Assembly (NCBI RefSeq): GCF_900115265.1
Contig: NZ_FOVU01000002.1
Span: 62,001-126,000, forward strand
DNA from: Bradyrhizobium sp. Ghvi
GTDB taxonomy: Bacteria; Pseudomonadota; Alphaproteobacteria; Rhizobiales; Xanthobacteraceae
Direction: 5' to 3'
Length of the DNA: 64,000 nucleotides
A program made the position numbers and the translations under genes. Under the pieces are notes generated by a model. That model searched no databases, was not told the origin of the DNA, and saw only the letters and a program-made list of their open reading frames with translations. The first letter of the stretch is position 1; the number at the start of each line of letters is the position of its first letter. Below, piece after piece: positions 43,923 through 51,606 of this stretch.

Positions 43923-44519
43923 CTAGTCAGTGTCGGGCGGCGCCGAATACGGCAAGCCTTCCGCCAGCAACTGCTTCTGGATTTCTTGCGGTAACCGCTG
44001 CGCTAGTTGCGCGTTAGCTTCCTTTCGCCAAGCTTCCTGTACCGGCCCCGCTTGTCCCATCGCGGTCGCGGGATGCTCGGCATAGACTCCTTTGATCGGC
44101 AAATGGGAGCGGCTCGTTCGATAGGCGACGAAAGAGCCGCCCTTCGCATTCTTCACAAGGAAAGCGTGGCGTACGTTGAGAGAGGTCGACCCACCACCGC
44201 CCAAGCGGTGCGTTGACGCCTTGAGTCCATCAGCTCCGATTGATGCGCCGCTAACACGCATGATGCCGATGCGCTTTTTGACGGTCGTAAAGCTCGCGGA
44301 AAGGGAACCTTGCGTGCTGCGCTTGATCTTGCCGACAGCGTCTTTGATGTAGCTCTCACTGACGCCAATGTCCGCCGCGATCTTCTTTAGCGCAACTTTG
44401 CGCGCGGCTGTCGCTGATTTGTCAACTGCACGGCGGATCGCATTAACGATGCCGCGAGATGAAAGCACTTCCGCCCACTTTTCCAGAGCCGATCCATCTA
44501 ATTTGACGTTGAGGTCCAT
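43923..44519 (-). CDS. gpZ-like minor tail protein
   Basis: 198 residues, the size of lambda gpZ. Basic helical N-terminus (IRRAVDKSATAARKVALKK; DIGVSESYIKDAVGKIKRS), then strands around KKRIGIMRVSG and LNVRHAFLVKNAKGGSFVAYR, and a helical C-terminus (EAWRKEANAQLAQRLPQEI). gpZ acts late, at tail completion and head joining. Its place upstream of terminase is unusual: in lambda it lies after the head genes. Confidence 0.7.
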   Translation of the reverse strand: MDLNVKLDGSALEKWAEVLSSRGIVNAIRRAVDKSATAARKVALKKIAADIGVSESYIKDAVGKIKRSTQGSLSASFTTVKKRIGIMRVSGASIGADGLKASTHRLGGGGSTSLNVRHAFLVKNAKGGSFVAYRTSRSHLPIKGVYAEHPATAMGQAGPVQEAWRKEANAQLAQRLPQEIQKQLLAEGLPYSAPPDTD

Positions 44520-44752
44520 CCCTCAGGCTCCCAGGTCGTGGGCTTGCTATGCTCCGCTATACACTTGGTGAACTGTTCGCACTGCTCGACTAAGCGCGAG
44601 ACAGGAGACCCGGGCGCCATGCGAGGGACAATCCCGTGGGCCACAGCGCTGCGGGCGAGTTCGTCGAGCTTCGCGGCGGCTTCGTTGAGGACGTCCGCCA
44701 GTTCGTTCAAGTGCCGCGGGAGCTGATTTTGATCATTCGTCATCGTTTGCAT
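44498..44752 (-). CDS. Small hypothetical phage protein
   Basis: 84 residues from ATG 44752 (another ATG at codon 4). Mostly helical with ELADVLNEAAAKLDELARSA. It overlaps the upstream gene by 20 bp and the gpZ-like gene by 22 bp. No domain recognised. Confidence 0.55.
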   Translation of the reverse strand: MQTMTNDQNQLPRHLNELADVLNEAAAKLDELARSAVAHGIVPRMAPGSPVSRLVEQCEQFTKCIAEHSKPTTWEPEGWTSTSN

Positions 44753-45023
44753 CCGTCTTGTCGCACTTAAAGCTCTCGCCGGTGCCGGATCGGATGTAGT
44801 TCACGACGGGTGACGCTTCGGCTTCGCCGGGGCACCACGCGTAGGCTTGGCCGATTACCGACGCGAAGAGCGCAACGAACGTTTCCATCGCGTCGGCGAT
44901 GCGTTCGATCTGCGGCGCGGCGGCTGCGATCTTTTCGAGCGCGTCGGCGGCGCGTCCTAGGCGCGCGTCCTCGGACAGCGCCAGCAGTTCGGTCAGACCG
45001 ATGGTCTCAGGTTGTTTGGTCAT
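44733..45023 (-). CDS. Small hypothetical phage protein
   Basis: 96 residues. Helical N-terminal half (LTELLALSEDARLGRAADAL, then KIAAAAPQIERIADAMETFV), acidic tail with two cysteines. First gene of the minus-strand structural block, overlapping the next. No domain recognised; the gene before it on this strand is the primase block, 1 kb away. Confidence 0.55.
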   Translation of the reverse strand: MTKQPETIGLTELLALSEDARLGRAADALEKIAAAAPQIERIADAMETFVALFASVIGQAYAWCPGEAEASPVVNYIRSGTGESFKCDKTDANDDE

Positions 45024-45128
45024 TCAGCGCTCTCTCAGTGTTGCAGAATTTGCAGACCCGCTTGCTCAAGCGGAAGGAACGGGGGTGGCGGGACGAACTT
45101 ACTAGGTCGACCATCGAGCAACGGCGCT

Positions 45129-45290
45129 ATGGCAGATCGAAAGAACGATCCAGCACATGAGGTTCCGAGCCACTGTCCAAAGTGTGACGGTGTTCCGCGC
45201 CTCTACTTGCGGCTTCCGGACCAGCGCAAAGGCACAGTTTCGTACCTCTACCGGTGCCGCGATTGCGGCCAACTAATTTGGATGGACTAG
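45129..45290 (+). CDS. Small zinc-ribbon protein
   Basis: 53 residues. Two cysteine pairs (CPKCDGVPRLYL and CRDCGQLIW) about 25 residues apart form a typical zinc ribbon. It is the only plus-strand gene in the right half of the element and lies between the structural block and the replication region. It may bind nucleic acid; function unknown. Confidence 0.6.
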   Translation: MADRKNDPAHEVPSHCPKCDGVPRLYLRLPDQRKGTVSYLYRCRDCGQLIWMD

Positions 45291-46027
45291 CGGTGTGCGC
45301 CGCACTCAAAGCCCCGAGGTTCGTTTCGGCCCCGAGCGCGGCGCTTCCGGGTGGAGGTCAGGCTCCCGCTCAGCCTTTGCGACCTTCCCGAACTCGAATT
45401 GGTTGGAGCGCTTCTGCGAGCGACCTTCAATCTCGTTGCAATCGTCTAGTCCGCGACAGCGCAAGGCGCCGTGCTGGCCGACCGTCGCCGGTCGCTTACC
45501 CTGGTGGCATCCGTTTCACGCCAAACGGGGCGTGACTCACCAGAGGCGTGCTCCCCATGCGATGGGGGGCGGTGGCTGCATCCCTGACGGGATGCTCTAC
45601 GCCCCAGACGATGGGACGCGCGGGTGCTGTTGTTTTGGGTGGCCGTTGCCCGCCTCGGCCGGGGAGATTGAAGGCGCGCGCCATGTCGGGCGCTCCTATC
45701 TACGTAAACGGCCGAGCGATGCGGTCTGTGACAAGTTCAGACATTACGGTTTTGCAACCTTCGCCTTTTGATATGCGGCGCTTCACTCAAAGTGGCGGAC
45801 AACCGGCTAGGCCCACACCATAGGTGTGTGGGCGCATCCGCCAATTGGTGTTTGATCTATCCGCCAGTTTCCGCCAGCTTCCGCCACTTTCCGATTTTGC
45901 TTGTAACTTCAATCGCTAAAGTGGCGGACCAAGTGGCGGAAAGCTGGCGGACGAAGTGGCGGATTGGGGTGGCGGAAACTGGCGGACGGGATGCAATCCG
46001 CCACTTTCCGCCAGTTGCTCAGACGCG
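45291..46027. other. Non-coding region with hairpins and iterons
   Basis: About 740 bp with no supported gene on either strand. The left part holds two adjacent hairpins, CCCCAT-GCG-ATGGGG (45553-45567) and GCATCCC-TGAC-GGGATGC (45578-45595). The right part holds the iteron array. Open frames through it give low-complexity, compositionally odd translations and are not called. Confidence 0.65.
45791..46013. repeat. Iteron-like array, candidate replication origin
   Basis: 13 copies of TGGCGGA or its complement TCCGCCA. Forward copies start at 45793, 45922, 45934, 45945, 45957, 45970 and 45980; reverse copies at 45837, 45860, 45870, 45880, 45997 and 46007. Spacing within clusters is 10-13 bp, about one helical turn. 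Reverse and forward clusters face each other across an AT-richer stretch at 45887-45920, the expected form of an unwinding element. The array lies 14 bp past the stop of the primase-helicase gene, as in phage-satellite and plasmid origins recognised by their own initiator-helicase. Confidence 0.75.
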
Positions 46028-48301
46028 TCAGGCAAGGCGATAGAGCGGCTTTCCCTTTGTCCCGCACGGCTCCAAGCTGCCCGCCTGGACGGCTACTCCG
46101 ATGTGATCCCGGATGGTCGACCGGCTCAGCATTTCCAAGCCATCCGACTTCCGCCGCGCGTTGACCGCATCGACGATTTCGCCGGACTGCAATTCGAGCT
46201 GGCGCCTGATAGACGAGACGTTCTCATCGTCTGCCTTTTGACGTTTCGCTTCCCCCTCGAAGACGTCAAGGATGGCCGCGATGCGATCTTCTCGCCTGTC
46301 CGATGTCTTCAAGGTCGGAAGCTCTTCGTCATCGTCTACTGCAAGGTTGTCGGACGCCTTGCTGTACGGCTCGACCACACAGCTACCGACCTCATTGCCC
46401 CACATGTTCTTCCCGAGCGGAACGAACCGGAGACTGAAGTGCAGCTTCGCGCTCTTGTCGCCGTCTCGGCTCTTATCTATCGCGATGGTCCGAACCCCGT
46501 TCTTTTCGCTCAGTTGCAGGACAACGTCAGCGTTGGCGCGAATGGCGAAAGTCCCCGCTATCCCGCCGCTCTTGTTTTCGTGATGTATGATGACGATGCA
46601 AAGGCGGTGCTCATACGCTAGATCGGACAACGCGCGGAGCATGGGCGTCACGGCGGCAGACAGATGAAGGTCCCCGCCGTTGATCATGCGAATAAGGTTA
46701 TCGAGCACTAGAAGCTTCAAGTCGTGCCCTTGAATCTCCTTGTAGCGTTCAATGGTTTTGCTGAGCTTCTTAGCCGCCGCTTTTTGCGCAGTCTCGAAGT
46801 TCGGAAGGTCGAAACGCACAGCGATACCCGCTCCGCCGTACGGCCGCACAGTGTGCAGCGCGGCCATTCGCTTCTTCAGGCCCTCTTGTCCCTCGCCTGC
46901 GATCAGCATTGCCCCACCCTGCACGACGTTGCGCCCCAAGAACTTCGCGCCGCGCAGCACACAGTCTAGCATCTCAGTCGTGGCGAAGGTCTTGCCCGTG
47001 TTGCTGTCGCCGCGCAGCACGACGACGCCAACGGCGGGCAGCAAGTCCTCTATCAAATCCTCTGCGGGCGTAAACGACGCATGCATATCGACTGACCACG
47101 CGAAGCCAGCATCGATCTCCGCAAACTTATCGACTTTTGCCTTGCCTTGTTCGGATGCCGGTTCGCCGTCTTCATCGTCGTCTACCGCATCGAACTGTTC
47201 GCCGTTCGAGCCGGGCACAGCTTTCGCGCGCTCGAAATCCTTGACAATATTTCTCCAGCCAAATTCGCCTTGAGCAGGCTTCTCGTCCTCAACGAAGACG
47301 CCGCATTCATCAGGCCGTTCGATCAAGATCGCGGCGAAGTCGGCCGGTGTGGTTTCGGGGCGCTCCGCTTTCAGCGCGCGAGCAAGATTAAACCTGACGT
47401 TTGACCTATCGCCTTCGTCAATCGCCTTGCGCAAGCTGTCGTACCTATCGACAAGCGTTTGCCATTCCACACCATCCAACGCGGGATCAAGCAGAGCTGC
47501 CCCATCGGGCAACTCAGTCTGCCGCAGCTCGTCGACGAGAGCTTGAATGCTCTTTTCGGTGACGGAGCTGCTTTCCGCTCTGCTTCCGATTGCCTGCCGG
47601 ATGAATTCAGGAATGGGAACTAGAGTGCCGCCCTTGCGCGCCTTGATCAGTGCATCGAGGCTAGAGCGTTCGCCGTAGCGCCGCCCGTCGTGAATGCGGA
47701 TAGCAGAAGGCGCAATGACGAAACCGCCCGCCGCCTTAACATCGGACTCGCAGGCAGCTTTGAGACTCCCCGCACTGCAACCCAAGTTGCCTTCGTTGCT
47801 AAAGTATAGGTGGCGGCCTCTGCCTTGCGACTGCACGGCGATAACACCATCCGGCAGCCCGCCATTCGCTTCGCAGAACGCATCGAAAAGCTCGACGCCG
47901 TTACGTTCGGCCCCGTTGCGCTCTTTGACGTCGTTGTCGACCACAAGCAAACCGGCCGGGCCGCAACTGATCGCAGGCAGCGCATCCGGCTTCTCGCGAA
48001 ACATGCGGCGAATAGCTGACTTTTCAGTCGTCGCCCCAATGTGGAGCGGTGCGAAGCCGTGCTTGTCGTAGAATTCACGGCGGAGCGACTCGGCCTCATC
48101 TTTCGGTATGTCCGCGTCCAACCTTGTGAACGCTTTTACCAATGACGCCTTGTTCTCCGGGTTCGCAACGAACACGGGGATGCCAGCGGCGGCAAGATCA
48201 AGGGCGACGCGCTTATTATGCGCCCGCGCGTAATCGATGCGCCCTTGTTCGCGCATCTCGTTTGCCAGGTCGGGCACTCGCTTAGCCTTTACGGTCTGCA
48301 T
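46028..48301 (-). CDS. Primase-polymerase/helicase (RepA-like AAA ATPase)
   Basis: 757 residues. The N-terminal part is a bifunctional primase-polymerase-like domain (GIPVFVANPENKASLVKAFT; GLLVVDNDVKERNG with paired Asp; GRGRHLYFSNEGNLGC). The central part is a RecA/RepA-type helicase with Walker A GDSNTGKT near residue 440, Walker B LKLLVLDNLIRM near residue 525, and a HHENKSGG sensor. A winged-helix-like tail (LSRSTIRDHIGVAVQAG) could bind the adjacent iterons. It would initiate replication of the excised element. The ATG overlaps the stop of the upstream small gene. Confidence 0.85.
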   Translation of the reverse strand: MQTVKAKRVPDLANEMREQGRIDYARAHNKRVALDLAAAGIPVFVANPENKASLVKAFTRLDADIPKDEAESLRREFYDKHGFAPLHIGATTEKSAIRRMFREKPDALPAISCGPAGLLVVDNDVKERNGAERNGVELFDAFCEANGGLPDGVIAVQSQGRGRHLYFSNEGNLGCSAGSLKAACESDVKAAGGFVIAPSAIRIHDGRRYGERSSLDALIKARKGGTLVPIPEFIRQAIGSRAESSSVTEKSIQALVDELRQTELPDGAALLDPALDGVEWQTLVDRYDSLRKAIDEGDRSNVRFNLARALKAERPETTPADFAAILIERPDECGVFVEDEKPAQGEFGWRNIVKDFERAKAVPGSNGEQFDAVDDDEDGEPASEQGKAKVDKFAEIDAGFAWSVDMHASFTPAEDLIEDLLPAVGVVVLRGDSNTGKTFATTEMLDCVLRGAKFLGRNVVQGGAMLIAGEGQEGLKKRMAALHTVRPYGGAGIAVRFDLPNFETAQKAAAKKLSKTIERYKEIQGHDLKLLVLDNLIRMINGGDLHLSAAVTPMLRALSDLAYEHRLCIVIIHHENKSGGIAGTFAIRANADVVLQLSEKNGVRTIAIDKSRDGDKSAKLHFSLRFVPLGKNMWGNEVGSCVVEPYSKASDNLAVDDDEELPTLKTSDRREDRIAAILDVFEGEAKRQKADDENVSSIRRQLELQSGEIVDAVNARRKSDGLEMLSRSTIRDHIGVAVQAGSLEPCGTKGKPLYRLA

Positions 48302-48513
48302 CAGGCGCCCGGCTCTCGGTGGAATGTGAGTGACGGATTACAGTTGCAGTCGCTACCCCGACCCGTGCGCAATGTTTGGCACCCTGAGTCGTGACTATAG
48401 ACGGCGTGGATGATTCCAGGCTGCGTTAGGGAGTCAGCGCCCGCCTGCGGGAACGCCTGCGCCATACGCGCGAGCGCACCCAAGCGGCGGCGCTGTTCTC
48501 GATTGAGTTTCAT
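48301..48513 (-). CDS. Small hypothetical protein between sigma factor and primase
   Basis: 70 residues. Basic N-terminus (KLNREQRRRLGALARMAQ) and cysteines in the C-terminal part (SGCQTL; DCNCNP). It overlaps the sigma factor gene by 4 bp and touches the primase gene, so the three are one transcription unit. No domain recognised. Confidence 0.55.
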   Translation of the reverse strand: MKLNREQRRRLGALARMAQAFPQAGADSLTQPGIIHAVYSHDSGCQTLRTGRGSDCNCNPSLTFHREPGA

Positions 48514-49130
48514 CGTGACGGCTTTCTGATAGACTTAGAGACGTTATGTTCGGTGTCATCGCTGCTCGCGCGCAGAGCTTGCAGCGCTTTTCGTCCGCGC
48601 TCGATGTTCTTACGTACGGCTGCGGCGCTGATGCCAAGCTCGGCCGCGATTTCTTCCGACGTGAAGCCTGCCCCCGTCAGCTCAAGGCACCTCCACATTT
48701 CCGGGACGATGATTTTTGCAGCAAGCTCAATGAGACCTTTCGCGTCGAGCTGCCTCTCACGTTCGCCGAAAGTGGTTTCATCCGGGACGGTCGACGCGAA
48801 ATCTTCCGTTTCGGCATCGGAATTGTCGTCCGTTGTGTTGGCGTCGAGATCGCTAAAGAGCTTATAGCGCTGGCTGCTCTTGTGCTGATCGCGCGCGATG
48901 TTCTTTACGATTTGCCGCAACCAAGCGGTCATCGCCCCTTGCGCCGTGTATGCGTCCTCATATTCGAGGGCGCGCGTGAGTGTTGCCTGCACAAGATCGT
49001 CGGCGAATTCGGCATCGCCCAGCGTGCGGGCGTGTCGGCGAAGCGTGGGAAGACGCTTGATCAACTCTTCGCGGAACGAAGGTCGAGCGTCTTCGACGCG
49101 CGTCAACGCGTCGGGCGGAATATGTTTCAA
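48510..49130 (-). CDS. ECF-type RNA polymerase sigma factor
   Basis: 206 residues. Region 2 is seen at about residues 35-75 (EFADDLVQATLTRALEY; AMTAWLRQIVKNIARDQHK) and region 4 near the C-terminus (FTSEEIAAELGISAAAVRKN, then RGRKALQAL), with an acidic linker (DANTTDDNSDAETED) between. The start codon is TTG at 49130, preceded by GAGGG. It lies 36 bp after the AlpA-like gene. It could redirect host polymerase to element genes; no anti-sigma factor gene is seen beside it. Confidence 0.8.
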   Translation of the reverse strand: MKHIPPDALTRVEDARPSFREELIKRLPTLRRHARTLGDAEFADDLVQATLTRALEYEDAYTAQGAMTAWLRQIVKNIARDQHKSSQRYKLFSDLDANTTDDNSDAETEDFASTVPDETTFGERERQLDAKGLIELAAKIIVPEMWRCLELTGAGFTSEEIAAELGISAAAVRKNIERGRKALQALRASSDDTEHNVSKSIRKPSR

Positions 49131-49166
49131 GGTGAGCCCTCGGTATCGAGCGGTGCGGCGGGAAGA

Positions 49167-49379
49167 TCAGGCGGCCTTGCCGCTCGACACGGCGCGCTCT
49201 TCAGCTTTGCGGAAGCGTGCAGCGTCGCGTTCGAGAACCGCGTGGCGTGACCAAACCCGCTTGCCGCCAAGCAAAACGGACGGCGGAAGCTCGCCTTGCG
49301 CTTCGAGGGCATAAATAAAGGATCGTGACGCGGGCTTGCCGCCGCTCGAATAGTGCTGGCGAAGATCAAGCATCGTCAT
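49167..49379 (-). CDS. AlpA-like DNA-binding regulator
   Basis: 70 residues. Small winged helix-turn-helix of the AlpA/excisionase type: SRSFIYALEAQGELPPSVLL, then GGKRVWSRHAVLERD. Such proteins regulate excision and early genes in P4-like elements. ATG 49379 chosen; an ATG at 49397 would add six residues. First gene of the sigma-primase unit, 425 bp from the integrase. Confidence 0.7.
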   Translation of the reverse strand: MTMLDLRQHYSSGGKPASRSFIYALEAQGELPPSVLLGGKRVWSRHAVLERDAARFRKAEERAVSSGKAA

Positions 49380-49803
49380 GCAGTCACCGGTGAGCATAGA
49401 AATTGACTCCGAATTGCTCCCGCTTGGGAGCTGTTGATCATCGGAGCCGAGCCGCAACCCGGTGCTATATTTCGGCAAAGCCCGCTGAGCGGGAACCCTT
49501 ATCAGCCAGGTCTTGACCCTGACTCGACCGGGAGAAGAACCCGACCGGGGCGACGTGTCGCTTCCGTCTGACACCAGAGACGCGCCGAAAGCCTCTCTGG
49601 TCTGGCCGCACGCACATTCCGCGTTACGTGAGGCTTGATCTCAATATATTTGTTGGCCGTGAATTCATCAACTTAAGGGACATACAAAAACCGGCAAACA
49701 CGGCCCTACGTCGCCACGCCCGAGCACATTCCTTCAACGCCCTAGATCAGCGGGTGGCAGACAGGCGTCCGGTTAATGTTTCGTAAGACTCAGAAGGGAC
49801 CTA
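49380..49803. promoter_or_regulatory. Regulatory region between integrase and AlpA-like gene
   Basis: About 420 bp without a gene. It includes two short hairpins, GCTCCC-GCTT-GGGAGC (49416-49431) and a CCCGCTGAGCGGG palindrome further right, and an AT-rich stretch around 49635-49690. It probably holds the early promoter for the AlpA-like/sigma/primase unit and the integrase terminator; individual elements could not be assigned. Confidence 0.5.
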
Positions 49804-51039
49804 CTACCTAACGGCTTCCTCAATCACCCGTGCCAACGTTTCGAGCGCAGCCCGGCGTTCGGGCCGCGCCTGATCGCCCTGGTAGATACGTTGCAGCTTG
49901 GGCGGAAGATGGTTCAGCACCTCTTCCACAACGAACGGGGCAACCCCGTTCGCCTTGAGCAGATTTGCTGCCGTTCGTCTTAGATCATGCGCTGTGAAGG
50001 ATTCGAGCTTCAGCTTCGTCGCAATGTCCGCGCAGGCGTGGCTTAACGTGTGGCGGCTCATCGGCCGGTCACCGAACGTCCGCGATCTGAACACAGCAAC
50101 GGGCTCGCTGCGGCCGGTCAGCTCGCCCCTGATAATTTGAAGCGCAGACCGGGTGAGCGGGACGATGTGGGTCGTCTTGTTCTTCGTCCGGGCGCCCGGG
50201 ATAGTCCACGTCTCTTCACTTTTGGTCGCCAAGTTGGTTTCGGTTACAAGCATCCCCGCTACTTCGCCGGGTCGCTGGGCAGTCAACAACATGAACCGGA
50301 GCGCCGCGCGGGTTGTTGCGCCGATCTCGCTCTCCCCGTTCAGAAGCTCAGCCCAAACGGCCTTCAGCTCGGGGGCCGACAGCGCCCGCTTGCGCTCGCT
50401 GTTCGATTCATCATGGCGCTTCGCCAGCCCGGCCATGGGGTTGGCTGCAAGCTTCCCTTCCGAGACGCACCAACGGAAGAATTTGTGTAGGCTCGCATGG
50501 GCGCGGTTTGAGGATACGGGCGCATCAGCCGCAATGGTGTTCAGGGCGTCCGCGATCTCTGAGCGACTGAGCGTACTGGCGGACCTCCGGCCCCAGGCCG
50601 TCAGACGCTTCACCCCAGCCTTGTTGGGCCACCCATCCTTGAACCGGCCTAGGTATCGCTCGTCGGCCTCCCAGCTCCGCTTCCGGGCCTTTGACCATTG
50701 CTCCACGAAGGCGTCGACCAGCTCGCCAAAGGTCGCCTGCGCGAGCGCCGTAGCGGCCCGCGTGGCCCTATGCTCGCCATGTACGTCCCGGCCATTGGCG
50801 GCGGCTCCCCGCAGCTCGTCTGCCCGTTTCCGGGCGGCTGCCAGCTTCATGTCGGGGAAGTGCCCCAGCGTCGTGCGCACGGGCTTGCCGCCTTTCGGGC
50901 GATGCACGAAGGCGAACGTCTTTGCGCCCTCGCTGATCCGAATCTGAAGGCCCTTGCAGGACGGGTCCATCATTTCGAGACGTTGCCCCTTTGGGGCAGT
51001 GACCGTTTCCAGATATTCGGCGGTGATTTTTCGGCTCAA
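49804..51039 (-). CDS. Tyrosine recombinase (integrase), P4-type with DUF4102-like N-terminus
   Basis: 411 residues. The N-terminal arm-binding domain (GLQIRISEGAKTFAFVHRP; TLGHFPDMKLAAARKRADEL) and core-binding domain (ATFGELVDAFVEQWS) precede the catalytic domain with Arg in LLTAQRPGEVAG, His-x-x-Arg in FTAHDLRRTAANL, His in VLNHLP and the nucleophile Tyr in LQRIYQGD. All catalytic residues are present. The TTG start at 51039 has GAGGGG just upstream. It lies 200 bp from attR and would excise and integrate the element at tRNA-Lys. Confidence 0.95.
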   Translation of the reverse strand: MSRKITAEYLETVTAPKGQRLEMMDPSCKGLQIRISEGAKTFAFVHRPKGGKPVRTTLGHFPDMKLAAARKRADELRGAAANGRDVHGEHRATRAATALAQATFGELVDAFVEQWSKARKRSWEADERYLGRFKDGWPNKAGVKRLTAWGRRSASTLSRSEIADALNTIAADAPVSSNRAHASLHKFFRWCVSEGKLAANPMAGLAKRHDESNSERKRALSAPELKAVWAELLNGESEIGATTRAALRFMLLTAQRPGEVAGMLVTETNLATKSEETWTIPGARTKNKTTHIVPLTRSALQIIRGELTGRSEPVAVFRSRTFGDRPMSRHTLSHACADIATKLKLESFTAHDLRRTAANLLKANGVAPFVVEEVLNHLPPKLQRIYQGDQARPERRAALETLARVIEEAVR

Positions 51040-51119
51040 AGTACCCCTCCCCCTATCGAATAATCACGGGCTCTACCACCTCTTAGAGCACATGATCTTT
51101 CTCGGGTTCAAGGTCTTTG

Positions 51120-51140
51120 GGGTAACGCGGGGGTAACAAA
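51120..51140 (+). promoter_or_regulatory. Candidate integrase arm-type site, right end
   Basis: GGGTAAC at 51120 and 51131 followed by AAA, same orientation and spacing as at the left end, one mismatch over 21 bp. It lies between the integrase start and attR. Confidence 0.55.
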
Positions 51141-51241
51141 TACGGCCGACAGAGCCGAACAGATGCAGTCAGGATCAGGCAATCGGCGTTGATTCTTCAG
51201 CGCTTTCAGCCAAGAAGCGACACGATCAAACAGCGATTTTT

Positions 51242-51290
51242 TGACTTTTAATCACGGGGTCCTGGGTTCGAGCCCCAGCGCGCTCACCAA
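51242..51290 (+). repeat. attR: 49-bp direct repeat of the tRNA-Lys 3' half
   Basis: Identical to 29519-29567. It is the displaced original 3' half of the tRNA gene. It lacks a 5' half and is not a functional tRNA. Confidence 0.95.
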
Positions 51291-51299
51291 AGCCATGCG

Positions 51300-51464
51300 T
51301 CACTTCAGGACAATCGTATCAACCCTGCGACACGGCAGGCATCTGTAGGCGTACACCGCCGGCAGGTTTGCAATTTCTGGCAGTGTCGCAAGATAGTCCA
51401 TCGGGCGTCTGCATTCGGAGCAGATGAGGACCGGTGGATTATCCTTGGTGCTGCCGCTCTTCAT
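51300..51464 (-). CDS. Small zinc-ribbon protein next to attR
   Basis: 54 residues with two CxxC pairs (ICSECRRP and RCLPC) about 23 residues apart, a zinc-ribbon layout common in short Rhizobiales proteins. It starts at ATG 51464 and stops 10 bp outside attR, so it is the first chromosomal gene after the element. The ribosome site is weak (CGAGAGT). Confidence 0.6.
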   Translation of the reverse strand: MKSGSTKDNPPVLICSECRRPMDYLATLPEIANLPAVYAYRCLPCRRVDTIVLK

Positions 51465-51606
51465 ACTCTCGCACACTCACGCGCGCGGCAACATAGGATT
51501 GGCGTGTGGAGGGCACACCTCCGGTCAAATACCGGGGCCTATCGGGATTCGGCAGCGGGAAGACCATCGCCAGACGGCTGGCCGCAGTGATCCGCTCGAC
51601 GAGCCC

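Larger units (their letters stand above)
29519..51290. mobile_element. Integrated phage-like element in tRNA-Lys (about 21.7 kb), lacking a visible capsid gene
   Basis: Bounded by 49-bp direct repeats, with a tyrosine recombinase just inside the right end and paired GGGTAAC sites inside each end. It holds a plus-strand cargo module (29.77-34.24 kb), a block of phage structural genes on the minus strand (34.2-45.0 kb), an iteron array, primase-helicase, sigma factor and AlpA-like regulator. Terminase, portal, connector, tail chaperone and tape measure are present. Major capsid, prohead protease, tail tube or sheath, baseplate, fibre and lysis genes are not seen. It could be a deleted prophage or a satellite-like element. 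Confidence 0.92.

Noticed and set aside
45496..45684. 62-codon minus-strand frame in the same region
   Set aside because: Pro/Arg-rich and antisense to the hairpins; resembles spurious frames over structured DNA.
45295..45771. 158-codon plus-strand frame in the non-coding region of the element
   Set aside because: No ribosome site, odd composition, and it runs through the hairpins; treated as non-coding.
51061..51120. Sequence resembling part of a tRNA (AATCACGGG ... GGGTTC) near the integrase start
   Set aside because: No cloverleaf can be folded; only short matches to the tRNA-Lys 3' half.
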